A DNA stretch of 64,000 bases. Source: Anthonomus grandis grandis. Its lineage: Eukaryota; Arthropoda; Insecta; Coleoptera; Curculionidae. Where the stretch lies: assembly GCF_022605725.1 (NCBI RefSeq), contig NC_065556.1, positions 3,472,001 through 3,536,000 of the forward strand, written 5' to 3'. Numbering within the stretch: position 1 is the stretch's first letter; each line of letters opens with the position of its first letter. The notes beneath the pieces are model-generated. The model was not told the origin of the DNA. It saw only the letters and a list, made by a program, of their open reading frames with translations, and searched no databases. Both the position numbers and the translations under genes were made by a program. This document shows positions 40,330 through 51,217 of this stretch, piece by piece.

Positions 40330-40935
40330 ATTAAGTCTAAAGAACTATTCTGTCTTTAAAGCGGATTCATTTTTATTCAGAAAAATCAGCATATCCAGAT
40401 ATTTTGCTTTGATCCTAGATCTTCTGTCGCGCTTTTAAAAGTCCAGCTGAGCTGAAATTTCTCTCCGACTCAACGGAAGAGCCTGGTATGCAAGAATACT
40501 TCAATGCTAATTCAAGCATTGGATTTAATTCACAATTGTTGACCTGAAAATAAGAAGTGTCATATTTATTATAGGTATCACCGAAATAAAATTAAAAATT
40601 ACCTTCCAGAATAATAATGGATCACTTTCTTCTGGCAGATTTTGTCTTTATAAGTATTGCCTTTTGATAATAATTGCGTCAGCATGATGATTTCGTGTCT
40701 TTTGTTGTATTTTTTCAGCCATAAAACCAAAGAGGCCTGATTTTGGAGAACTCTGTCACAGTAGACATTGCTGTTTCACTGTCACTTCCTCCAGCTGCTT
40801 GGTTTGCTTTTGTACTCTTGACCCATAGACTTATTTCCTGCTCCAGAAAACAAGAAGCCTGATTAGCATTCTCTAAGCTTCAGAACCCCTCCTCTTTAAA
40901 TCTTGGGTCCAGTATGGTGCTGATCCTGGTGACCG
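40330..40935 (-). pseudogene. hAT transposase C-terminal part
   Basis: On the minus strand the reading is TRISTILDPRFKEEGF, SLENANQASCFLEQEISLWV, then (shifted) LPEESDPLLFWK. A short GT-AG intron follows (GTAATT to TATTTTCAG, about 40545-40605). After it VNNCELNPMLELALKYSCIP and GSSVESERNFSSAGLLKARQ form the hAT dimerisation domain. The possible 5' exons (MDKFIITSNCLNKKRNK at about 42488, spliced to TNSDSGDDSPSITESERA) lie near the other end. The catalytic core is missing. Confidence 0.8.
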
Positions 40936-40940
40936 TTCTA

Positions 40941-42215
40941 GACTCGTATAGAAATAGTCGAATTCACTCACCCTTTTTACTAACTTTTTTATCTTCCAAA
41001 GTCACCAATTTTGCTATGTATTCCCATTGTTTGGTGTGATCTGCTATTTTCCAGAATAAATCAAATATTTCCCTTCTCTTTTGCTCAGTTACCTTTGTAG
41101 TGCACTTAGATCTACATTTTTCTGGACAAGGATTTCTCATTCGTCGGCCTGGTATTAATTTCCCTTTTCTATTTCTGTGTTCCTATCCTAAATTTAATTC
41201 CTTTTTAGCTTTGATGTCAATCCACTCACTTTCGTTTCGTACTCGCTTCCTAAATTGTTTTTCTTTTTGTTGAATTTTCCGTTTTCTTCTAATAGTTGTT
41301 TCGGCAGGTGTTTCTTGAATTGAAAGCTTTTGCTGTGCCATTTTTTCTCTGATGCTAGATAACGGGAGTAGTTCTTCTTTCTCTGACTCTGATAATTCCT
41401 CAGATTCTTCAATGTAGTCAGGATCCAAAACTGAATTATCAGAATCTTATTGTAAACTGAATTATCAGAATAATACATGACTAAATAAATAATACAGCAG
41501 ATTACGGTTAAAATAAAAATATAAATTAAACACTTACCAGATTTTTGCAAGATATTATTACTAGACATTAAATAGCCTAATGGTCCAGGATCATCTTGGA
41601 GCAAACTCAAGAGTTCCAAGTTGTTAGGACTTCCTAAAAGTAACAATATTAGAATAAAGGATACCATAATTTTGTAAACAATAAAATAGTAGTGGTTTCT
41701 ACCTGGATTCTGCAACGTGTTACATTCTAAATTACTTTGTGTAGGATCCTTGACAATTTGATTAGATGATTTCAGCAGTTCCAATATTTTTTTCCGTCTT
41801 GAACTCATATTAATTACACTTTAAAACAAAGTAAATACGTACACAATACTCAATATTGCAACCTGCAACAACAGTGACATCTTAACCTCAAAACCGGCAC
41901 ACAATAAAATTATAGTAAGTTTTACCTACCAACAATATTTACGTCGAATACTATAGCAACTCGATATATTATATTAGTCTTCATGGGAATTGAGCACCTG
42001 TTTAAGTATAGTAAATCGAGATAATATAGTATTCGTTGTATTTTACAGCCAAAAATGACTTACGATATTTTATGGCAGCTTTTCTGGTTGCCTAACTTCT
42101 GCCTTTAGACATACCATATTTACCCTCGGCAAAGCTTTTAGTAAATACATGCGCCGCATTATAGTAACTCAAAAAACCAAAAAAATGAGTTACTATAGTC
42201 TTCGTTGTACGAGTC
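40941..42215 (-). mobile_element. unclassified element inserted in the hAT
   Basis: GACTCGTA at 40941 and its inverse TACGAGTC ending at 42215 may be terminal repeats. They bound exactly the stretch without hAT homology. ATAGTAACTCA/TGAGTTACTAT (42161-42171 and 42186-42196) and several ACTATAGTxTTCG-type copies lie near the high-coordinate end. The borders are inferred and I see no clear target duplication. Confidence 0.4.
40966..41808 (-). pseudogene. spliced ORF of an uncharacterised arthropod repeat family
   Basis: Exon 1 starts MSSRRKKILELLKSSNQIVK at 41808 and is followed by GT-AG introns near 41702-41634 and 41541-41450. The next exons read SPNNLELLSLLQDDPGPLGY and DPDYIEESEELSESEKEELL, then a basic region (RRKRKIQQKEKQFRKRVRNE). 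After one stop comes GRRMRNPCPEKCRSKCTTKV, TEQKRREIFDLFWKIADHTK and QWEYIAKLVTLEDKKVSKK, ending at a GTGAGT donor (40966). The Cys pattern CPxKCxxKC with a following FDxFW motif is that of a widespread insect multi-copy gene with a probable transposase-like C-terminus. That part is absent here. I cannot name the family. Confidence 0.6.
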
Positions 42216-42875
42216 GACTTGATGCTTTAAATTATCCCCACACACTAGATATTTTTATTTTCTTCTCTTTTATTACTTCATTATAATTAACAGTATTACT
42301 GAGCCCTGCTCTTTCACTTTCAGTTATACTCGGGGAATCATCACCAGAGTCACTATTCGTTTCTAGAATAATATTTTTATAAAAACACAAAATAATTTTA
42401 GTTTTTAATTCTGAAGAGAACTAAATGAAAAACTCACCTTTGTTTCTCTTCTTGTTTAAACAATTGGAAGTTATTATAAATTTGTCCATTTTTGTCCACA
42501 CTAAGTATAGTATAAACCACACATATTCAATAATCCACTCAACTCAATAACCAGCACAAATAAATATTTATTTTAAAAACAAATAAAAAATAAAGTTAGG
42601 TTAGGGGTTAGTCACTTCTTCTTCTTCTTTTTTTTTGTTTAGGCTAAACACGTAAAACAACTGGCGGACTGGCGCGTCGTAGACCGTAGTCATGTAATAA
42701 ATGAATGCAGAAAATCTTCGCGCAATGGGCAAGGATTTAGTATTTCACGCCGCAAAGAAAATGTAATCGAGTCACCGTACATCGCGCGGGCGATATTTGA
42801 ACAAACTATCGATAGTTTTCGATAGCCAAAAATATCGATATTATCGATAGTGCTATCAATAGTTTCGTATCACTA

Positions 42876-43330
42876 TGCAGCAGTGGCGTCGGTGCGACAG
42901 ACCGTACATCACTAAGGAAAGGTTAATCATGTTTGATAACGCAAAATAACTAACAACTGATGTCCTTCTTTAACCACAAAGCAAAAATTTGTTGATGTGG
43001 CCAACAACCGACCAGGTACCCAGTCCCAAACAAACAAACCGGCGCTACGGGTGCACATGGTGATATCCCCATAGCGGTGTTTAACGTACCAAGGCATCAG
43101 CTTTCTCCACTTAGCTCAGAAGGATGCGCATATTGAATATTAATGAGTTACTTAATAAATTACATTAGGTAAAATAATGCTGTGTGAAAACCCTCACTTT
43201 GTATTTCTCTCTAATTGCCCGGCACGACACAAATATGGACACAAGACAGAGACACTACTTGTCACTGAAGCGTTTACAGACCAACTGATTTAGGTAACGA
43301 AAAATTCCTTCAACGGTTATTTTATGGGTA
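42876..43330. other. interval without recognised gene
   Basis: This follows the right hAT target copy. Composition is mixed and I see no homology, paired repeat or tandem array. Confidence 0.5.
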
Positions 43331-45240
43331 CTATTTATTTATTTATTTATTACAAGTTCAGGTTGCGAACAGTACACAAGTACCAAAAAAGCATCCACTG
43401 TGTATATATAACAAAATTATGATAGGTTTACCAAACATTGTCTTAAATTTACATGTTACGTGTGTAGATACAATCAAAAAGAAAAGGGAAATTTAGATGA
43501 ATACACTAATGAGATTAAATAGAGCGTAAACTGTTACAAGTTCTGAATTAAATAAACAAAAATAAAATTATTCTATCTGTTTTAAAAAGTAGGTTTTTAA
43601 TTGGCGTTTGTAGGATCCTATCGGCGTTCCAAAAATATCCGAATTCAGAAAATTGTTGTAAAAATTAAAAACATTTTGAATTCTAGAAAGTGGAGAGTTC
43701 TGTCCTACGTTGGTTCGATAAAAATCAGCTGCAAGCAAGTATCGGTTTCTTGCATTTTGCCTTGGTATCCGTATATTAATGTGAGATAGAAGATAATGTA
43801 AATCGACGTGACAATTTACTATTTTATAAAGCGTAAAAAGATCTGTGATATTTCTTCTGTATTCAAGAGTTAAAAATTTAAATTTGGCTCGTATAAATAA
43901 GTCTTAAATCATAGATATTTTAGAAACCTATTTTGTACCCGCTCTAGGCGCGTAATGTCTACATTGTACTTCGGATTCCATATTATTGAGGCAAAAGAAA
44001 GTTTACTGAGGACAAAAGCATTATATAAGGAGATAATTGAATTTGGGTTTTTAAAATCCGTTGAATTTCTTTTTATGAAACCAGCCATCTTATTGGACTC
44101 GCATATCACTCGCTCAATGTGAGATTTAAAAGTCCATTTTTCATCCAGGATTACTCCCAGATCTCTAATCTGTACAACTCGGTTTAGATTACTGCTATTT
44201 ATAGAGTAAGGCGATATTATTTTGGTAATATTTTTTGTAAAAGAAATACAAAAGCACTTTGCAGAATTTAGAAAGAGACGATTTTTCTGACAGTATTGTT
44301 CAAGGCGCAAAAGGTCTTGTTGGATTTTGAGGCAGTCATCCATGGTCTCGATTTTTAAGTAGATTTTCAAATCATCTGCAAAAAGTAATATTTTACAGTG
44401 TTTAAAACATTTTTTTATTGAATTTATATATATTATAAAAAACAACGGACCCAGGTGACTGCCTTGCGGTACACCTGACGTTATGTCAAACCACTCGGAT
44501 TTATGGCCATCAATAGTTACTCTACTTTTTCTACCTGTATTATAGGAACAGGATAATCTAATTATTGCAGGATCAACATCGACTTCTTCAAGCCTTTGTA
44601 TTAATATTTCAGGATCAATTTTGTCGAATGCTTTACTGAAGTCGGTATATATCACATCCACTTGACCTTTGTTATCTATTGTTCTAGTGACAAATTCTGA
44701 AAAGCATAGTAGATTTGTTTCAAGAGATCTTTTAGGGTAAAAACCATGCTGTTCTTGAATAATTCTATGTTTTACACTCGGAAAAATTGTGTCGTACATA
44801 ATTTTTTCCAGGATTTTGCCAAAAATGCATAACTTGCTAATGGGCTGATAGTTTGTCACGTCTTCCCTATCACCATTTTTAAAAATTGGTGAAATTTCGC
44901 TTAATTTCCATTTTTGAGGAAAAACTCCTGATCTTAACGACTTATTGAATATAATGCCTAGTGGCTTGACCAAGCTATTTGCGCAGTTCCTTACCAAGAT
45001 AGGTGGAATATTATCTGGCCCAGGACATTTATTTACATCTAAATTTTTACATATCTCAAGGATTTTATTTTCTGAAATTTCGTATATTTTAATATTACTT
45101 TTATTAAAAACAGCTGGATTTGATGTATTATAAACACTCTTAAAAGATTGAGCAAACAAATTGCTTACATCCCTGCCACCTTTTGCAGAAATATTACCTA
45201 ATTTTACGGCGTGTGGTTATGTTGTACTAAACCATTTACC
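43331..45240 (-). mobile_element. Jockey/CR1-like LINE, 5'-truncated
   Basis: It ends on the minus strand in AAATA repeats (43331-43352) and starts in mid-ORF near 45240, a typical truncated LINE insertion. Codon patterns and C-terminal motifs resemble the LINE at 14120-16357 but the sequences differ clearly. Confidence 0.85.
43585..45240 (-). pseudogene. LINE reverse transcriptase ORF, RT domain open
   Basis: An uninterrupted frame of 416 codons (45159-43909) opens MFAQSFKSVYNTSN. It holds KNLDVNKCPGPDNIPPILVR, WKLSEISPIFKNGDREDVTN, DVIYTDFSKAFDKIDPEI (motif A), TSGVPQGSHLGPLFFIIYIN and LLFADDLKIYLKI (the catalytic FADD). VQIRDLGVILDEKWTFKSHI and KLSFASIIWNPKYNVDITRL follow. After stops and a shift the C-terminal domain continues to about 43585 (LDLHYLLSHINIRIPRQNAR-like). 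The upstream part (KLGNISAKGGRDVSNLFAQS) keeps the frame to about 45200. This is the best-preserved RT in the window, but it lacks endonuclease. Confidence 0.87.
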
Positions 45241-45479
45241 AGTGTTAGTTTCCTTTTTGATAAGAAAATATCATATTCTTATAAAAAATGTTTGCCAGAT
45301 CTCTGACACTACCAAAACATCCCCAAACTAAATCCTCATTTTTGGTATCGTGTTCATAATGTTTTGTGTCATGCCGTTTGAACGAATTTAAAAAAAATGG
45401 AAATATTTCAAAATAAAAATCGAGTTTTACACTACGAAGAATAAATAAGATAAGAATAAATTGAGCTAGTTCCATTAAC

Positions 45480-46888
45480 AGACACTAACTTTACATTACT
45501 ATAAAGCTGGGTATATTAAAAATGATCAATCCTTAGCTAAAAAAAAATCATTTCAGCGGATTTGTAGTTTATATTTTTTATAAGTTAAAATAACGATTTT
45601 TTCATATTAGAGTTATGTTGTAAAGGGTTTTCCAATTAAATGTTATCCATTCTCATTTTTAAATAAAACTTAAGCATTAATAAGCGGCGAATATCGAATG
45701 ACAAAGATGTTCAATGGATATTAATTTTTATACTTTTATGTTTGGACATAATGAACTGATTGTCCATTCGACATCCGGTGCTATCTGGGTAAATACCAGT
45801 TTTGTTACAATGTTTAAATTAAAAATATAATTTAAATACATTTATTACTTGCACAAATTCGATAAAATTTAACGCCCCATACAAACATTGCGTAGTGAAC
45901 TTTTGCAAGTGGATACTGCCTATTGGTAAACCCTAATCATAATCCGGTAATTTAAAAATAACAATTATAGTTTAAACTAATTATTAGTTTAAGTTTAAAC
46001 AGTTGTCATAAATAAAATTTCGTCTTTGGGTTGATTGGAAATCACCATTAACGTCCTGATGTCGAGTTATAAATCTTTATTAGAGGAAACACTATAATGT
46101 GTTATATTTTGCAGAGTTCTCACTACAATATCCAAACCACTTGGCTTCGCTAGTATCCAAAAATGCATGCAGTCCCACAAAACTCTTCCCACTACCAAAC
46201 TGAATTATTACTTGTTCAATGTCGACTCTAAGGAATCCGAGAAGACCAGCGCAATGTTAAACAGTGCATAGGCATACTGTACTTACGGTTGTGAGATTAT
46301 TTTTTTATAAGAATATACACATTGTTATCTGCCAGTGTTGATTTACCCTGACTATATGCAGTTTTGCTCAGGCGTTGCCTCCAAATTAGGTTTTGACTTC
46401 ATAAAATATTATCTGTGACGAAAATACAATTTATGACTTGTAGACGTTTTGTACGGAGGTTAATAACCTTTTATTAAGTATTTTTTAGAAGCCTGGGATA
46501 AAAGTCTTGTATATGATCGAAAATGTCAATATATGCTACTATTTATTTATTTATTTCATTCTAAATTTAATGACATAACCTAAAGCTACTAAAACTACTA
46601 TTTAAAATTCCCATTCAAATTACGCGCCAATTTATGTTAGAGGTAAAAAGAGTCACAAGGTAAAAAGAGAACATTAGCGTTTCTACTAGTTCTTCCTCTA
46701 CTCACTAAGAGATTGGACTAAATAGAACATAGAAAAGACGAAACGTGCGACATATTCCATTTCGCCTCTTAGAGGCAAGAGCAAATGGTGAATTGGTGAA
46801 GCATTATTGTTCTCTCTTTAACTTAAGGGCTTTTTATGTAAATTTATTTCTATTAGATATTAATGAATGGGTATTTACCTACTAATTC
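45480..46888. other. AT-rich interval, possible LINE tail
   Basis: No gene is recognised. ATTTATTTATTTATTT at 46541-46556, followed by CATTCTAAATTTAATGACAT, looks like the 3' end of a minus-strand LINE. No coding part follows. Confidence 0.4.
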
Positions 46889-46956
46889 CAGGAAATGTAT
46901 TAATGTGTACATATTAGTATTTACTTACTAATATGTACACATTAATAAATTTCCTG
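46889..46956. repeat. 31-bp-arm inverted repeat
   Basis: The left arm, starting CAGGAAATGTATTAATGTG, and the right arm are reverse complements with one mismatch in 31 positions, separated by TTTACT. It may be the core of a small foldback element. Confidence 0.8.
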
Positions 46957-48189
46957 TAAACCTCAAAGACCATAATTTTTTTTTTAAATTTAGAGGTAAT
47001 AAATATATTTAAAGCAGAGGGAAATGGTCATAACCATCATTTTTAACGATTACATCAATATGGTAAAAGTTTGTTATATATTTTGATTTTTACTAAAATG
47101 AATTACCAGGTTTCCGTCAAGATTTCAAGCTCATTTAATCTGCAATTTAATCCGATTGAAAGAACTGCGGTTCCATCGGATCGATCATCGGAATTGATCG
47201 GATCAAACGATCGAATGATTCAAATCCCTCTTCAGAAATTGTTTATTGGCTTGCTGTGTTAAAAATAGTGTTGCTTTACTTAGCTCTATCCTTAAAGCCT
47301 CATCATGTTCTGCTCGAGCAAGTCATGGCTTAAATACAGCTACTTGCTGAATAAAATTGAGGTTTCTATGGTAAAGTTTTGGATTTCATGTTTCATCTAA
47401 GGAATAAGGGAAGGTTTTAAAAGGTTTGTCGCTCTCCAATTGCGTAAATTTCTTCTGCATTTGCGCAAAGACTTTTTAGAGGATGAAGTTTGGAGCCATC
47501 AGGCCTCTTCGCTGCTACTGATGTTGGCTTCTGGGAGTTCCTGGATTGCCTTGGACAGTATCTGTAGGATACCATATGGTCAGGATGGCTAAGGTTTTCC
47601 TTATTCCAATGTAAGATTAGCCTGACTGCACTGTATGCACTTACGTGAGCCAGTTCGGTTTTCCCTGGGCATGGCCATAGAGTTGTCTTCTAGGCTTTTG
47701 GGATGCAGAAATTGGTTTCTGCATCAGGATTCCACATGAATGTTAACAAAGAATTCGAATTCGAGGACAGAAGAATCAGAACCAAGGGAAGCGGTTGGCT
47801 TTTTTTGCCGTACTTACCTTCGTACTGTACTGTACAGTTCGAAGTAACGTTTCTTGTGAATAGTCCATACTTCATGATGAGTAGTGCTGCTTTCTATCCT
47901 TGTAAGGTTTGATACCCTAAGTATTAATAGCTTTCCTATAATATGCCTTTTCTTCTTTGAAGCGTTTTGTAATAATCTCATGCCGCAAGACTATGCAAAG
48001 GCTTTAGTATCATTCTCTTTTAATACCAGACGCGGCGGAAGCCTGTTTGCAGTCCCTTAGCTTTTCGATAGCCGTGGCGCACCCATTGCAAGTCCTCTAC
48101 ATTGTTGTACGACTATTACGGGAATCTCAAGTTTCATTTCACATTTTGTCGATATACGACATATGGCAATTAATTAAGTAGACATATAA
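46957..48189. other. interval without recognised gene
   Basis: I see no coding homology. A cluster of GATC-containing words near 47176-47210 is noted but not interpreted. Confidence 0.45.
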
Positions 48190-48990
48190 TTTTACTCATG
48201 AAATATACCTTTTCATTCAAATCAAGGTCATCTTCAAAGTGTGACCTTTCTGCATAAACACATTTATTCCATCGATGCTTCCATTGCTGACAGGGTCCCT
48301 GGAATTCATTTCAATTCACGAATTTCAAGTCGAAATTCACTTCAGCTCTTCTACACTTCCATAATAACGTCCCCGCATGACTTCCTTCAATCGAAAGACG
48401 AGAAAAAAAATTGCATGGAGCGAGGTCAGGGGAGTAAGGAGGATGGTTGATAATATTCATCTTGTTTTGGGCAGAAAACTGACGAACAACGCAGGCGGTG
48501 TGGGAGGGCGCGTTATCGTGATGCAAGATCGAGGAATGGCTTCTCCACAACTCTGGACGACATCGTCTTACACGTTCACGGAGACGTTTCAAAATTTCCG
48601 GATAATACTTTATTTGTTAACAGTTCTGCCTGGTGGCAAAAATTCCATATGAACAATGCCCTGACAATCAAAAAAGACGGTAATCATCGTTTTGATTTTT
48701 CCTTTCGTGCGTTTTTTCGTCGTGGCTCTCCAGGTCCTTTCCATTCACAACTCTGGCGTTTTGTTTCTAGATCATACCCATGACTCGTCACACAAGTTTT
48801 TCCCAAGTTTAACAAAGAATTTAATGTTAACCCTTTGTTCATGAACAACATCCATATTATTTTTGACCAGCGACGTAAATATGACTGTAAACTTGAAAAA
48901 TTGCGCTAGACGACGCATACACGCAACCGATTGCAAAACTACTACGTACGACTGCCTTGGGAATCCGCTTTAGCCAGGTCGACAATTTTC
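48190..48990 (-). pseudogene. DD34D mariner transposase remnant
   Basis: From about 48880 the minus strand reads MDVVHEQRVNIKFFVKLGKN, then with shifts MITVFFDCQGIVHMEFLPPG and YPEILKRLRERVRRCRPELW. SILHHDNAPSHTACVVRQF (second D) and HPPYSPDLAPCNFF follow, with 34 residues between the acidic positions, but the third catalytic D is N (APCNFF). The C-terminus FQGPCQQWKHRWNKCVYAER is still visible near 48260. It is a conventional mariner, distinct from the DD41D families. Several frameshifts are present and no terminal repeats were found. Confidence 0.82.
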
Positions 48991-49169
48991 TAACTTTCCG
49001 TTATACCTTAGAGCGATCGTTGCAATTTCTTCAACTTGTTGCGTTGATATAGGCCTCCTAGAGCGCAGTTGCATCCGTAGAAACTGCATATTAGCTTGTT
49101 GTTCATTAGATCTTTCAGGTATACCAGAGTTGAGTGTAGAACACTTATCATCTTGGTTCCCATATATTC

Positions 49170-49228
49170 TGTTGTGGCCGGTTCTTGAAATAATAGACTG
49201 TATTTTTAATATTTACACTATTTACATT
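49170..49228 (-). repeat. LTR-end fragment, copy 1
   Basis: This 59-bp block, TGTTGTGGCCGGTTCTTG and onwards, is repeated at 50680-50738 with one mismatch. Here it is fused directly to the BEL/Pao gag frame, which implies a deletion that removed pol and most of the 3' LTR. Confidence 0.8.
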
Positions 49229-49986
49229 GTCAACCGTGGTCACAGACTCTAACGCTAGGGCTCTATTTTCAATATATTGAAGCAATTCAGTAAGAGTTGG
49301 TAGCTTTGAATTATCCCTATCAAATTGAAAACATTTGTTTGTGTACGGGTCTAATTTTCTTGATAATAAACATACTAAAATAGTATTCCAACTATCTGTT
49401 GGTTCCCCGAGATTTTTAAGAGCAGTAACTTGTTGCTTTATGTTTGAAACAAACTCCCTTAAATTATTGCTAGTACTTTTTGTTACTGGTGGTATGTCAA
49501 GTATCTTATAAATTTGATAACTTACCAAAACAGATTCATTGTTGTACCTCTGGTCCAACAATAACAGCGCCTCTTTATATGATTCGTCAATTAAGGGTAG
49601 GTTGGCAACCAAAGCTAATGCCTCACCTTTTAAGTAGGACCGCAGATAAAACAGCTTCTCTACCTCTGATAAACTGTTGTTCCTATCAACTACCGCTATA
49701 AATAAGTTTTGGAAAAGTTTAAACTCATTTAAATTTGAACCATTAAAAATAGGGATATTTACATTTGGCAACCTCGTTGACGGAATGCCTTCATTTTGCT
49801 TAGTTCCACATGCATTCCTTACAGTGCCTCTCAAATTTTGGTTGGGAACAGAAATCAAGAGATTAATTTGAGTAATAAATTGTTCGTCCTTCTGCTCTAT
49901 AAGGAATGCATGTATCCTGTTTAAAGACCTTTTGTACTGCTCTCGTTTACAACATTTAGTACTGCTAGTTCTTCTTTTCGGCTCAT
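49229..49986 (-). pseudogene. BEL/Pao retrotransposon gag
   Basis: The gene starts at 49986 (MSRKEELAVLNVVNESSTKG), shifts frame near 49925 and continues LIEQKDEQFITQINLL into a 230-codon open frame. This contains RLPNVNIPIFNGSNLNEFKL, LSEVEKLFYLRSYLKGEALA and LVANLPLIDESYKEALLLLD, the DUF1759-type gag domain of BEL/Pao elements. After ESVTTVDNVNSVN the frame runs into the LTR fragment and stops at 49148. No protease, RT or integrase remains. The frameshift and deletion make it inactive. Confidence 0.85.
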
Positions 49987-50679
49987 TTTTACAATTGATG
50001 GATTGTTATTGTCCCAAACAAATTTTACTTTGTTGCCTTAACATTTTATAAAATCTATACTTAAATTACACAAAAACAATATGTACAAACAGACAAACCT
50101 AGACGCACACTACGTAAATTTTTTCTGAAAATGTTATTTTCTACAAAAATTCACGATATTCTCATGCCAAAATAAACCTCTGTAAATAAAAACAGAAAAA
50201 ATAAAAAACTTTGACAACTGTCAAACTGTCAACGACTGGACAACGGCAACTGTCTGTCTCTCAGCTGACTAGCTGACAGCAGATATATAGGGTTCTACTT
50301 TGCCATTTACCATACCACCTTTTTTTTCCATTAGGGTACAGCACCATCTTACGACAGCAACTTCTAAACTTCCTAAGACCAGCTTCTTTACACAATGCTG
50401 GTAGATGGCGGCAGGCAACAATTTCGATTTCGAAAAACGATTAAAACGAAACGAAATTTTGAAATGGAGGGAATTGGAGCTGGAACAGAATGCCAATGCC
50501 CTTAAAACGTACCTTTTATAGCATTTGACTTCTCGGCAAGCTTATAAACCTGTTCTGTCCATTTTCCGTAGTGACAGACGGCGGCACATTGCACAAATCA
50601 CAAAAATGGCTGCTTTAGCTTTCGGCTTCGGCATTTTTTAACAGCAGCACACTTTCCTATATCCGACTCTAACGGACCA

Positions 50680-50935
50680 TGTTGTGGCCGGTTCTTGAAA
50701 TAATGGACTGTATTTTTAATATTTACACTATTTACATTTTATTTACAACTTTTTTAAAGGGAATTACTACGTTTTATAGGGACGCTTATAAGGACGCGTC
50801 CTTGCCTTCAGGCTTAACAAATGTAACTCACTTGGTGACAGGTGACACATAGACTCACTGACATGATTCGTTGCAGTGTTGCCACATAACTGACTAAAAA
50901 TGGCTTTACACATGCAAACTTATTTTGTTCATTCA
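50680..50935 (-). repeat. BEL/Pao 5' LTR (partial) with primer-binding site
   Basis: This carries the second copy of the LTR end (50680-50738). Next to it, reading the minus strand, is TGGTCCGTTAGAGTCGGA (50662-50679). Its complement ends in ACCA, as a tRNA 3' end does, so it is a good primer-binding site. The LTR continues right and is cut by Harbinger H3 at 50936. Its far end beyond 53880 was not identified. Confidence 0.65.
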
Positions 50936-51217
50936 TGCCCGTATGCACCGTTTTAAAACCTAAACGTACTTAGCTAATTGAGATTACATTAATCTTCTTT
51001 ATTTATGATGCATCGTACGGGAATTATCTAATCTGGATTTATGATATGGCAACACTGTTAGTTTTCACAAAAAAAAAGCATATCAGATGGATTTATGAGA
51101 TTTTGAGGTTACAAAAATAAAATAAAAGTGGATATTATAAACAAAAAAAAACTTATTATAACTGTAACATAAGTTGTAGTAAAAATTAAGTGATTTTTGT
51201 CAATTTTTTTGCTTATC

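Larger units (their letters stand above)
40186..42875 (-). mobile_element. hAT transposon with perfect 8-bp target duplication
   Basis: TGCAGCAG occurs at 40178-40185 and again at 42876-42883, flanking an element with ends TAGTAGACTCTCGAT and ATCGAT...GTATCACTA (terminal TAGT/ACTA). Subterminal TATCGATA-type motifs are frequent near both ends. An 8-bp duplication is the hAT hallmark, and a hAT C-terminal coding region lies inside. The middle is occupied by another element. Confidence 0.85.

Noticed and set aside
43331..45240. The open RT frame taken as a functional gene
   Set aside because: It lacks endonuclease and a 5' end and is followed by stops before the C-terminal domain. It is a truncated LINE copy.
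45245..45475. Minus-strand frame with KHYEHDTKNEDLVWGCFGSV, resembling the VWGCF motif of Tc1 transposases
   Set aside because: Only one short motif matches and no catalytic residue or terminal repeat is nearby. It may be a Tc1 relic but I cannot support it.
47071..47262. Small plus-strand frame over a GATC-rich patch
   Set aside because: No homology. The GATC words do not form a regular array or a clear inverted repeat.
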